This document shows positions 16,983-25,153 of a stretch of 64,000 nt of DNA, piece after piece. The DNA comes from Chishuiella changwenlii (lineage in GTDB: Bacteria; Bacteroidota; Bacteroidia; Flavobacteriales; Weeksellaceae). The position numbers and the translations under genes were made by a program. The notes beneath the pieces were generated by a model that searched no databases, was not told where the DNA came from, and was given only the letters and a program-made list of their open reading frames with translations. Location: positions 124,001-188,000 of the forward strand of contig NZ_FRBH01000001.1 in assembly GCF_900142565.1 (NCBI RefSeq), read 5' to 3'. Every line of letters starts with the position of its first letter. Positions within the stretch are counted from its first letter, which is position 1.

Positions 16983-17013
16983 TACAAAAAAAAGAGTTCA
17001 TTTTTGAACTCTT
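16983..17013 (-). terminator. Terminator of hflX
   Basis: AAGAGTTCA (16992-17000) and TGAACTCTT (17005-17013) form a 9-bp stem with a T4 loop. On the minus strand it is followed by an eight-base T tract. It lies 9 bases after the hflX stop. Confidence 0.88.
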
Positions 17014-17021
17014 CTTGTATT

Positions 17022-18248
17022 TTATTCTTCTGTTTCTTCTTCAGATTCTTCCTCGTAATACTGAAATAAGAAATTGTTGTAAGGAAAACGCTTTGTATGA
17101 ATATCCTTTACTTCTTCATAAACTGTTTTACGCAAATCTTCTAAATTATCTTTTTCAGTTGCCGAAATAAATAATGTTGGATAATCTGTTTTTGCCATCC
17201 AAGTACGTTTCCAATCTTCTAACGAATAATTTTCGAACTTTTTCTCAGATAAATCGTCCTCATCTTGTTTCACATAAGAGAAATTATCAATCTTATTAAA
17301 AACCATAATAGTTGGTTTTTCTTTAGATTCTATTTCTGCTAAGATTTGATTAACCGAATTTACATGATCTTCAAAACTTGTATGTGAAATATCTACAACA
17401 TGTACCAATAAATCTGCTTCTCTTACCTCATCTAAAGTAGATTTAAAAGACTCTACCAATTGTGTTGGTAATTTTCTAATAAACCCAACTGTATCAGTTA
17501 ATAAAAATGGTAGATTTCCAATTACCACCTTACGAACAGTTGTATCTAAAGTTGCAAATAATTTATTTTCTGCAAATACTTCCGACTTCGATAAAACATT
17601 CATTAAAGTAGATTTACCAACATTGGTATATCCAACTAAAGCAACACGAACTAAAGCTCCACGATTTTTACGTTGTGTCGCCATTTGTCTATCTATTCCT
17701 TTTAGTTTTTCTTTTAATAATGTAATTCTATCACGGATAATACGTCTATCTGTTTCAATTTCCGTTTCCCCAGGACCACGCATACCAATACCACCTCGCT
17801 GACGCTCTAAGTGAGTCCACATACGCGTTAATCGTGGTAATAAATATTGATATTGAGCTAATTCTACTTGCGTACGCGCATAAGATGTTTGTGCTCTTTG
17901 TGCGAAAATATCTAAAATTAATTGTGTACGGTCTATAATTTTTTTGTTAACAACTTTCTCTATATTCTTTAGTTGAGAAGGCGTTAATTCGTCGTCAAAA
18001 ATAACTGTATCAATGTCATATTCTTCTACGAAAGCAGTAATTTCATCTAATTTTCCACTTCCTACAAAAAATTTAGAATCTGGCTTATCCATTCTTTGTG
18101 TAAAACGTTCGCCAACTGTAGCTCCTGCTGTATAAGCTAGGAACTCTAATTCATCCATGTATTCAGTCAGTTTTTCTTCGGATTGTTCACGTGTAATTAA
18201 TCCTACTAAAACGACTTTTTCGTAATTTGTTTCTTTCTTTTCTAACAT
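17022..18248 (-). CDS. hflX: Ribosome-associated GTPase HflX
   Basis: 408 aa. An N-terminal HflX domain (FVGSGKLDEI, then VIFDDELTPSQLKNIE) is followed by a coiled segment with the GGIGMRGPGETEIE signature. The G domain has G1 GYTNVGKST, G3 DTVGFIRKLP and G4 NKID. The acidic tail (EEESEEETEE) is family-typical. HflX rescues stalled or heat-damaged 70S ribosomes by splitting them. A TATTTTTG -7 box lies at 18258-18265, nine bases before the ATG. Confidence 0.97.
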   Translation of the reverse strand: MLEKKETNYEKVVLVGLITREQSEEKLTEYMDELEFLAYTAGATVGERFTQRMDKPDSKFFVGSGKLDEITAFVEEYDIDTVIFDDELTPSQLKNIEKVVNKKIIDRTQLILDIFAQRAQTSYARTQVELAQYQYLLPRLTRMWTHLERQRGGIGMRGPGETEIETDRRIIRDRITLLKEKLKGIDRQMATQRKNRGALVRVALVGYTNVGKSTLMNVLSKSEVFAENKLFATLDTTVRKVVIGNLPFLLTDTVGFIRKLPTQLVESFKSTLDEVREADLLVHVVDISHTSFEDHVNSVNQILAEIESKEKPTIMVFNKIDNFSYVKQDEDDLSEKKFENYSLEDWKRTWMAKTDYPTLFISATEKDNLEDLRKTVYEEVKDIHTKRFPYNNFLFQYYEEESEEETEE

Positions 18249-18257
18249 AAATCTCTA

Positions 18258-18265
18258 CAAAAATA
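18258..18265 (-). promoter_or_regulatory. -7 box of hflX
   Basis: TATTTTTG on the minus strand fits TAnnTTTG, and the predicted leader is only a few bases. No clear -33 element was found. Confidence 0.45.
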
Positions 18266-18315
18266 CTATAAAGTTTTTATCTTACTCTGTTTTTACTGTT
18301 TAAGTATATCAACAT

Positions 18316-19185
18316 TTATTCCATGTATTTTGCTTGATAGCTTCTTCTTGCCTCATCAGATATTCCTAATACATCTCGAATATAATTATCCATAGAACCA
18401 TATTTTTCATCAATTGTATCAAAACTTTTCTGAAGATAGGAACGTTCTATCCAGCTTAATTTTTCTAAAACACCAATATCCATTTTTGGATATAGAAAAT
18501 GAAGATTATTTGCCAATTTCAATCTCTTTTTTATAATCTTTTCTCGTTGATTATTTGATTGTAAATAGGTTTGAAATATCGTTTCATCATCAAAATTTAA
18601 AATCTTCATAATCAGTGCAGAAACAATTCCTGTTCTATCTTTTCCTGCTGTACAATGAAATAAAACGGGTTGTTCGGCATCTAAAATTTCATGAATAATT
18701 TGTTTAATAACTTCTGGTTTTTCTGTTACATATTCTACATAAAAATCTAACATTCTTTTTTCTGCATCTTCAGCATTCACTTTTCCTTTTAAAACTAATT
18801 TTCTAGCTTCTGTCAATTGATCTCCTTTATCTTCAAACGCTCTTAGGTTTATATATTCTATATCCGAAGGTAAATGATCGGGTTTATCCTCAATTTCTTG
18901 TAAAGTTCTTAGATCAATAACCTGTTTAATCCCTAGTTTTTCTAAATCTTTAAAAGAAGAAGATTTCAGTTTTTCTAAATTTGCACTTCTATAAATTTTA
19001 CCAGTTTTTAATTTTTTATTGTCTTGATTTTCTATCCCTCCTAAATCACGTAAATTATAAACTTTCTTTAGTTTAATTTCTTTATTACCACCATTATTCA
19101 CACCATATTCTGGTTGACTAAATCGATAAGATGAACACGAAATTGTGGTTGAAATAATTAGTAGAAAAATGATATTTTTTAGCAT
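18316..19185 (-). CDS. Tyrosine-phosphatase-like lipoprotein
   Basis: 289 aa. A lipoprotein signal peptide ends at ISC-SSYRF, so it is probably membrane anchored in the periplasm. The phosphatase domain has YNLRDLGGIENQDN (family entry motif) and the P-loop HCTAGKDRTG with the catalytic Cys. This is the atypical tyrosine/lipid phosphatase family (Y_phosphatase3). A cytoplasmic paralogue lies at 49186-49941. The substrate is unknown. Confidence 0.88.
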   Translation of the reverse strand: MLKNIIFLLIISTTISCSSYRFSQPEYGVNNGGNKEIKLKKVYNLRDLGGIENQDNKKLKTGKIYRSANLEKLKSSSFKDLEKLGIKQVIDLRTLQEIEDKPDHLPSDIEYINLRAFEDKGDQLTEARKLVLKGKVNAEDAEKRMLDFYVEYVTEKPEVIKQIIHEILDAEQPVLFHCTAGKDRTGIVSALIMKILNFDDETIFQTYLQSNNQREKIIKKRLKLANNLHFLYPKMDIGVLEKLSWIERSYLQKSFDTIDEKYGSMDNYIRDVLGISDEARRSYQAKYME

Positions 19186-19234
19186 GTTTTATTATTGATT
19201 TATTAGTCTAAAAGTAATCAATTGAAATAATAAA

Positions 19235-19267
19235 TTTGGAAATAACAAAAAAACTTTTTTACCTTTG
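19235..19267 (+). promoter_or_regulatory. Promoter of the his leader and operon
   Basis: A TTTG (19235-19238) and a TACCTTTG (19260-19267) are separated by 21 bases, matching the Bacteroidota -33/-7 arrangement. The leader peptide ATG follows 19 bases later. Confidence 0.75.
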
Positions 19268-19286
19268 CTTCAACAAAAGAAAGAAA

Positions 19287-19343
19287 ATGTACACAATACA
19301 ATTCCATCATCATCACCATCATACTTGCACTCAAGCGAGCTGA
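19287..19343 (+). CDS. hisL: Histidine operon leader peptide
   Basis: An 18-codon frame, MYTIQFHHHHHHTCTQAS, containing six consecutive His codons (five CAT, one CAC) and ending in TGA. It is directly followed by alternative antiterminator and terminator stems and then hisG. Ribosome stalling at the His codons when charged tRNA-His is scarce would control read-through, the classical attenuation mechanism. Confidence 0.93.
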   Translation: MYTIQFHHHHHHTCTQAS

Positions 19344-19412
19344 TTGTGATATGGACATGTGTCAAATAATATATCTAAATCCCGTTTGAGTAAATCAAAC
19401 GGGATTTTTTTT
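19329..19412 (+). promoter_or_regulatory. his attenuator: antiterminator and terminator
   Basis: Terminator: AAATCCCGTTTGA (19377-19389), loop GTAAA, TCAAACGGGATTT (19395-19407), then T's to 19412. Antiterminator: ACTCAAGCG (19329-19337, inside the leader frame just after the His codons) can pair over nine bases with CGTTTGAGT (19383-19391), one G-U wobble. The two structures share the 5' arm, so they exclude each other. A ribosome at the TGA stop would cover 19329-19337 and favour termination. Confidence 0.9.
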
Positions 19413-19478
19413 GTTACTTCTATGGTTATTTAATCTATTTCTTCGCGATTTACTCAAACTAAAAATATAAAATTGAAA

Positions 19479-20336
19479 ATGAGTAAATTAAAAATAGCCA
19501 TTCAGAAAAGTGGTAGACTAAGTGAAAAATCACTCGAATTATTAAAAGATTGCGGTATAAAAATACCAGCAAGTACTCGAAAATTAAGAACTGAATCTCC
19601 TAATTTTCCAATCGAAATTTTATTCCTTCGTGACGATGATATTCCACAATATGTAGAACAAGGCGTTGCTGATATTGGTATTTTAGGAGAAAATGAAGTT
19701 TGGGAAAAAGCAAAAGATGTTATCAACATTCGTCAGTTAGGATTTGCAGGTTGTAAACTTTGTTTAGCTATTCCGAAAGATGAAAAGTATACCGATTTAT
19801 CTTACTTCCAAGATAAAAAAATTGCGACTTCTTATCCTCGTATTTTACAAAATTTCTTTGATGAGAAAGGAATCAATGTTAAAATAGAAGAAATTGGCGG
19901 GAGCGTAGAAATTGCACCAAGTATTGGGTTAGCAAATGCCATTTTTGATATCGTTTCTACAGGTTCTACTTTATTAACAAATGGATTAAAAGAAGTTGAA
20001 ACCGTTGTAGAATCTCAAGCTATTTTAATTTCTAATAAAAATTTAGAACAAGAAAAACAAGCAATCTTAGATCGTTTAATCTTTAGAATAGAAGCTGTAA
20101 AACAATCCTCAGAAAACAAATACATTCTGCTTAATGCGCCAAATAATAAGCTAGATGAAATTATTGCCTTATTACCAGGAATGAAATCTCCCACAGTTTT
20201 ACCATTAGCACAAGAAGGATGGTCTTCTATACATACTGTTATAAAAGAGGATACTTTTTGGGAAATTATCGAACAATTAAAAGAGTTTGGCGCAGAAGGT
20301 ATTTTAGTATTAGAAATAGAAAAAATGATTCTTTAA
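19479..20336 (+). CDS. hisG: ATP phosphoribosyltransferase HisG (long form)
   Basis: 285 aa from the ATG at 19479; the TTG six bases upstream is less likely. It starts LKIAIQKSGRLSEKS and contains DIGILGENEV and the phosphate-binding GSVEIAPSIGLANAIFDIVSTGSTL. The last about 75 residues are the regulatory HisG_C domain, so this is the long form, and no HisZ is needed. It catalyses the first step of histidine synthesis and is normally inhibited by histidine. Confidence 0.97.
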   Translation: MSKLKIAIQKSGRLSEKSLELLKDCGIKIPASTRKLRTESPNFPIEILFLRDDDIPQYVEQGVADIGILGENEVWEKAKDVINIRQLGFAGCKLCLAIPKDEKYTDLSYFQDKKIATSYPRILQNFFDEKGINVKIEEIGGSVEIAPSIGLANAIFDIVSTGSTLLTNGLKEVETVVESQAILISNKNLEQEKQAILDRLIFRIEAVKQSSENKYILLNAPNNKLDEIIALLPGMKSPTVLPLAQEGWSSIHTVIKEDTFWEIIEQLKEFGAEGILVLEIEKMIL

Positions 20337-20429
20337 CAGTTAGAATGTTTTTAAGTTGAAAGGTATTTAAGTTATAAATCACAAAAACCTCTAGCACTGA
20401 AAAACTGCTACACATAAACACTGAAAAAA

Positions 20430-21707
20430 ATGAACACATACATATATCCTCCATTAACAGAATGGCTCGAATTATCTAATCGTCCAACAAAAGAAACACA
20501 AGATTTGCAACAAGTTGTTTTAAATGTTTTTGATGAGATACAAAATAAAAAAGATAAAGCATTAATAGAACTTACAGAGAAGTTTGACAATGTAAAATTG
20601 TCTAATCTTTATGTTTCCAAACAAGAAATAGAAGAGGCAAAAAGTTTAATTACTGATGATTTAAAAAATGCTATACAATTAGCTGCTAAAAATATTGAGA
20701 AGTTTCACTCAGCTCAACAAGAAGAAATAAAAATAATTGAAACAACAAAAGGTGTTAATTGTTGGAGAGAATCTCGTGGAATAGAAAATGTCGGGATTTA
20801 TATTCCTGGAGGAACAGCTCCATTATTTTCTACTGTTTTAATGTTAGGGATTCCTGCAAAATTAGCCAATTGTAAAAACATTACATTGTGCACTCCTCCA
20901 AACAAAGAAGGTAAAATTAATCCTGCAATTCTATATACAGCAGATCTTATCGGAATAAATACTATTTATAAAATTGGCGGAATACAAGCAATTGGTGCGT
21001 TAACTTTCGGTACTGAAACTATTGAAAAAGTAGATAAAATTTTTGGTCCAGGAAACCAATATGTAACCGCTGCAAAACAAGTTGCTCAAAATTTTGGTGT
21101 TGCTATTGATATGCCCGCTGGACCAAGTGAAGTATTAGTTATCGCAGATAACACATCTGTCCCAAAATATGTCGCAGCAGATTTATTATCTCAAGCTGAA
21201 CACGGAGTCGACTCTCAAGTAATTTTATTAACGGATAATGAGAATATTTTAAACGAAACAATTCAAGAATTAGAAAAACAATTAAACGTATTACCTCGAA
21301 AAGAATTTGCTGCAAAAGCTTTGGAAAATTCGAGAGGAATTGTTTTAAAAAGTATAGATGATTGTGTCAATTTCTCTAATATTTATGCGCCCGAACATTT
21401 AATTTTTGCTTATGAAAAAGCTGAAGATTATACTGACAAAATAATAAATGCTGGTTCTGTTTTCTTAGGAAATTACAGTTGCGAAAGTGCTGGAGATTAT
21501 GCTTCGGGCACAAATCACACTTTACCAACAAATGGTTATGCAAAGAATTATTCTGGTGTTTCTTTAGATAGTTTTATTAAGAAAATCACTTTCCAGAAAT
21601 TAACAAAAGAAGGAATTCAGAATATTGGTCCCGCTATAGAATTAATGGCAGAAGCAGAAGAATTATTTGCTCATAAAAATGCTGTAACGCTTCGTCTAAA
21701 AAGTTAG
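20430..21707 (+). CDS. hisD: Histidinol dehydrogenase
   Basis: 425 aa, full length. Motifs: IYIPGGTAPLFSTVLMLGIPA, GGIQAIGALTFGTE, KIFGPGNQYVTAAKQ, DMPAGPSEVLVIAD, and SQAEHGVDSQVIL with the zinc and catalytic His. It performs the last two oxidations, histidinol to histidine. A 93-base A+T-rich spacer containing TTTAAGTT-like words separates it from hisG. Confidence 0.98.
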   Translation: MNTYIYPPLTEWLELSNRPTKETQDLQQVVLNVFDEIQNKKDKALIELTEKFDNVKLSNLYVSKQEIEEAKSLITDDLKNAIQLAAKNIEKFHSAQQEEIKIIETTKGVNCWRESRGIENVGIYIPGGTAPLFSTVLMLGIPAKLANCKNITLCTPPNKEGKINPAILYTADLIGINTIYKIGGIQAIGALTFGTETIEKVDKIFGPGNQYVTAAKQVAQNFGVAIDMPAGPSEVLVIADNTSVPKYVAADLLSQAEHGVDSQVILLTDNENILNETIQELEKQLNVLPRKEFAAKALENSRGIVLKSIDDCVNFSNIYAPEHLIFAYEKAEDYTDKIINAGSVFLGNYSCESAGDYASGTNHTLPTNGYAKNYSGVSLDSFIKKITFQKLTKEGIQNIGPAIELMAEAEELFAHKNAVTLRLKS

Positions 21708-21775
21708 TCAGTTATTAAATTTTAAGGCATTACATTATTAAAAGCAAAAACATAATCACACAACAACTAAAAAAC

Positions 21776-22816
21776 ATGTTCAACATAAATAATATTATTC
21801 GTTCTAATGTAAAAGCCATGAAAGCCTATTCATCGGCAAGAGACGAATTTCAAGAAATTAATAATAATTTCATTTTTTTAGATGCAAACGAAAATCCATT
21901 CGATAATGGATTAAATCGTTATCCTGATCCTTTACAACGAAATGTAAAAGCAGTTTTAAGTCAACTTAAGAATTTTCCAGCAGATCAGATTTTATTAGGT
22001 AATGGAAGCGATGAAGTATTGGATTTAATTTTTCGTGCATTTTGTGAACCAAATCAAGACAATGTTATTTCTATTTCTCCTTCTTATGGAATGTATAATG
22101 TTTTAGCAAACTTAAATGCTATTGAATATAGAAAATCATTATTAAATGAATCTGATTTTCAACCTAATGTAAAAGATATATTCAATAAAATAGATGATAA
22201 CACTAAAATGATTTTTCTATGTTCTCCAAACAATCCCACAGGAGAAATAATTAAGAAAGAATATATTTTAGAAATCGTACAAAATTTTGATGGATTAGTG
22301 ATTATTGATGAGGCCTATATTGACTTTTCTGATGAAAAATCTTGGTTAGAGGAAATCAAAAATTATCCTAATCTTATTGTTATTCAAACTTTATCTAAAG
22401 CATTTGGTTTAGCGGGGATTCGCTTAGGAATTTTATATGCAAGTGCCGAAATTATAGCAGTGTTAAATAAGATAAAACCTCCATACAATATCAATCAATT
22501 AACGCAGGAAAAAGCATTGAAAATCTTAAACGATTATGATAAAATAAAATTCTCAACTAAAACAATTCTCAATCAAAAGCAATATCTTGAAAGAGCTTTA
22601 CAAAAGTTTTCTTTTATAAAAAAGATCTATCCAAGCGATGCGAATTTTATTTTAATAAAAGTTGATAACGCCACAGGACGTTACAACGAATTAATAAAAA
22701 AAGGAATTGTAATTAGAAATAGAACGAACGATGATTTGTGTGAAAATTGTCTTCGAATAACTGTTGGAACAAAAGAAGAAAATGAGAAATTAATAAGCCA
22801 GTTCTTAAGTTTTTAG
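21776..22816 (+). CDS. hisC: Histidinol-phosphate aminotransferase
   Basis: 346 aa, fold type I PLP enzyme. Visible motifs: FLDANENPF, LGNGSDEVLDLIFRAFC, CSPNNPTGEI, IIDEAYIDF, and the PLP lysine in TLSKAFGLAGIRLG. The start ATG follows a 68-base spacer after hisD. Full length for the family. Confidence 0.97.
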   Translation: MFNINNIIRSNVKAMKAYSSARDEFQEINNNFIFLDANENPFDNGLNRYPDPLQRNVKAVLSQLKNFPADQILLGNGSDEVLDLIFRAFCEPNQDNVISISPSYGMYNVLANLNAIEYRKSLLNESDFQPNVKDIFNKIDDNTKMIFLCSPNNPTGEIIKKEYILEIVQNFDGLVIIDEAYIDFSDEKSWLEEIKNYPNLIVIQTLSKAFGLAGIRLGILYASAEIIAVLNKIKPPYNINQLTQEKALKILNDYDKIKFSTKTILNQKQYLERALQKFSFIKKIYPSDANFILIKVDNATGRYNELIKKGIVIRNRTNDDLCENCLRITVGTKEENEKLISQFLSF

Positions 22817-22924
22817 ATTTAGACATAAGACGTAAGTTTTTAAGATATAAGAAAAAATTTAATCTTATAATTTTTATACTTAAAATTTATAACTTATTAA
22901 ACTTAACCTAAAAAGATTAAATCT
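22817..22924 (+). repeat. A+T-rich his-operon spacer with TAAG/CTTA word repeats
   Basis: The spacer is built from variations of TAAG, TTAAG and CTTATAA. Similar words flank the other side of the broken gene, where CCTTAAATCTTA occurs twice (23281-23292 and 23303-23314). Comparable low-complexity words occur in the hisG-hisD and hisB-hisH spacers. No coding content. Confidence 0.4.
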
Positions 22925-23286
22925 ATGACAACTTTTAAAATCTTATTGTTTGGCAGAAATCACACAAACTTGTTTTAAATATTTATGAATTAACTAAATC
23001 ATTTCCTCGAGAAGAAATTTATGGCTTAACAAGTCAAATAAGACGAGCTTCTGTTTCAATTTCAGCAAATATTGTTGAAGGAAAAAAGAAAAAGACTATT
23101 CCTCATCAATTAAGTTTTATAAATATTGCAGAAGGTTCATTGGAAGAGGTTAAATATTTTTTAATCTTAAGTAAAGATCTAGAATATATTACACAAGAAA
23201 AATATTACGAATTTAAAAAAGATACTGAAGAAATAGGAAAGCTTTTAAATGGTTATGAGAAATTTTTAAAAAATCAAAAACCTTAA
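22925..23286 (+). pseudogene. Frameshifted four-helix bundle protein (23S rRNA intervening-sequence family)
   Basis: The ATG frame reads MTTFKILLFG and stops after 17 codons. From about base 22949 another frame reads VWQKSHKLVLNIYELTKSFP, EEIYGLTSQIRRASVSISAN and IVEGKK, on to TAA at 23286. These are the hallmark segments of the S23/IVP four-helix bundle family (about 120 aa). One missing base near TTTAAAATC (expected FKDL or FKIL before IVWQK) explains the break. Function of intact members is unclear. Pseudogene, sequencing slip in an A run, or a slippery site are all possible. Confidence 0.85.
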
Positions 23287-23331
23287 ATCTTATAATCTTA
23301 CACCTTAAATCTTAAAAAATAACTTACAGAA

Positions 23332-24465
23332 ATGAAAAAAATACTTTATATAGACCGTGACGGAACAATGATTTTAGAACCGAGTGATTACCAAATCGAC
23401 AGTTTCGATAAACTAGAATTTTATCCTGAAGTATTTACATACTTAGGTAAAATAGCTAAAGAATTAGATTTCGAATTAGTCATGGTAACAAACCAAGATG
23501 GTTTAGGAACTACATCGCATCCAGAGGAAAATTTTTGGCCAATTCAGAATTTTATTATCAAAGCATTCGAAAATGAAGGTGTAAAATTTGAAGCTATTTA
23601 TATCGATAAAACTTTTCCTCACGAAAATGCTCCAACGCGTAAACCTAATATTGGGTTATTAACAAAATACATTAATAATCCTGCTTACGATTTAGCCAAC
23701 TCTTTTGTTATTGGAGATAGAATAACTGATGTAAAATTGGCACAGAATCTTGGTGCAAAAGGAATTTTCATTGTAAATGATGAAACTTTAGGAGCGAATG
23801 AAATTGTGAATGATGATGTCTTAGATGACGTTGTTGCTTTAAAAACAACTTCTTGGAAAGAGATTTACGAATTTCTAAAACTGGAAAATAGATCAGCTTC
23901 AATTGAACGAAATACAAACGAAACAAAAATAAAAATTGAACTGAATTTAGATGGAACTGGAAAATCAGCCATTTCTACCGGAATTCATTTTTTTGACCAC
24001 ATGTTAGATCAAATTGCACGTCATGGACAAATGGATTTAAATGTAAAGGTAGATGGAGATTTAGAAGTCGACGAACACCACACGATAGAAGATACAGCAA
24101 TTGCGCTTGGTGAGGTATTTTCTAAAGCTTTAGGAAATAAATTAGGTATAGAAAGATATGGTTTTACTCTTCCTATGGATGATTGTTTAGCACAAGTTAC
24201 TATTGATTTTGGAGGAAGAAATTGGTTGGTTTGGGAAGCAGATTTTAAACGTGAAATGATTGGGCAAATGCCGACAGAAATGTTTTATCACTTCTTTAAA
24301 TCTTTTACAGATGGAGCAAAAGCTAATCTTAATATAAAAGCGGAAGGAACAAACGAGCATCACAAAATAGAGGCTATTTTTAAAGCATTTGCTAAAGCAA
24401 TAAAAGTGGCTGTAAAACGTGATTCCGACAAAATGATTCTTCCAAGTACAAAAGGAATGCTATAG
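23332..24465 (+). CDS. hisB: Bifunctional histidinol-phosphatase / imidazoleglycerol-phosphate dehydratase
   Basis: 377 aa. The N-terminal HAD phosphatase (residues 1-165) has YIDRDGTM and [17 protein letters not shown]. The C-terminal IGP dehydratase has [31 protein letters not shown] and [17 protein letters not shown], the Mn-binding His motifs. It follows the broken four-helix gene by 45 bases. Confidence 0.98.
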   Translation: MKKILYIDRDGTMILEPSDYQIDSFDKLEFYPEVFTYLGKIAKELDFELVMVTNQDGLGTTSHPEENFWPIQNFIIKAFENEGVKFEAIYIDKTFPHENAPTRKPNIGLLTKYINNPAYDLANSFVIGDRITDVKLAQNLGAKGIFIVNDETLGANEIVNDDVLDDVVALKTTSWKEIYEFLKLENRSASIERNTNETKIKIELNLDGTGKSAISTGIHFFDHMLDQIARHGQMDLNVKVDGDLEVDEHHTIEDTAIALGEVFSKALGNKLGIERYGFTLPMDDCLAQVTIDFGGRNWLVWEADFKREMIGQMPTEMFYHFFKSFTDGAKANLNIKAEGTNEHHKIEAIFKAFAKAIKVAVKRDSDKMILPSTKGML

Positions 24466-24471
24466 CGTTAC

Positions 24472-24536
24472 GATGTGTTTAAGTTAGTCTGTTTGTAAAT
24501 TCTTTCAAAAAAATAAACACATCACAACTTAAACAC
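24472..24536 (+). other. Inverted repeats in the hisB-hisH spacer
   Basis: GATGTGTTTA (24472-24481) is complementary to TAAACACATC (24514-24523), and GTGTTTAAGTT (24475-24485) to AACTTAAACAC (24526-24536). The same 5' arm can therefore pair with either of two downstream arms. No T tract follows, so it is not a terminator; it may affect mRNA stability or be a by-product of repeat words. Confidence 0.35.
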
Positions 24537-24559
24537 TTAACAACATTTAAAAACAAAAG

Positions 24560-25138
24560 ATGATTGCAATAATAAAATACAATGCTGGAAATGTAAAATC
24601 TGTCTACAATGCGGTTACTCGTTTGGGATATGATGCTATAATTACAGATAATTTTACAGAAATCCATCAAGCCGATAAAGTAATTTTTCCAGGAGTTGGA
24701 GAAGCAAGTTCGGCTATGAAATACCTTAAAGAAAAAGGATTAGATCAAGTCATTAAAAATTTAAAACAACCAACATTAGGTATTTGTTTAGGACAACAAT
24801 TAATGTGTGAATACTCGGAAGAAGGTAATACAGATTGTTTAAATATTTTCCCAATTAAAGTAAAATTATTTCCTAAAACAGAAATTGTCCCACATATGGG
24901 TTGGAATACTATTACAGCATTAAAGTCTACTCTATTCAATAAAGTAAACGAAGCTTCGGATGTTTATTGTGTTCACAGCTTTTATTGTGAATTGTCTGAT
25001 TATACAATTGCTAAAACAGATTACATTTTAGAATTTTCTGCTGCATTACAAAAAGATAATTTTTATGCGACACAATTTCACCCAGAAAAATCAGCAGGAA
25101 TTGGAGAACAAATCCTTGAGAATTTTTTAAGTTTATAG
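24560..25138 (+). CDS. hisH: Imidazole glycerol phosphate synthase, glutaminase subunit
   Basis: 192 aa, class I glutamine amidotransferase. It has VIFPGVGEASSAMKYL, the nucleophile in LGICLGQQLM, and the His-Glu pair in THFHPEKS-like TQFHPEKS. It supplies ammonia to HisF. The S41 peptidase gene follows 15 bases later. Confidence 0.97.
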   Translation: MIAIIKYNAGNVKSVYNAVTRLGYDAIITDNFTEIHQADKVIFPGVGEASSAMKYLKEKGLDQVIKNLKQPTLGICLGQQLMCEYSEEGNTDCLNIFPIKVKLFPKTEIVPHMGWNTITALKSTLFNKVNEASDVYCVHSFYCELSDYTIAKTDYILEFSAALQKDNFYATQFHPEKSAGIGEQILENFLSL

Positions 25139-25153
25139 AAAGAATACAAACAC

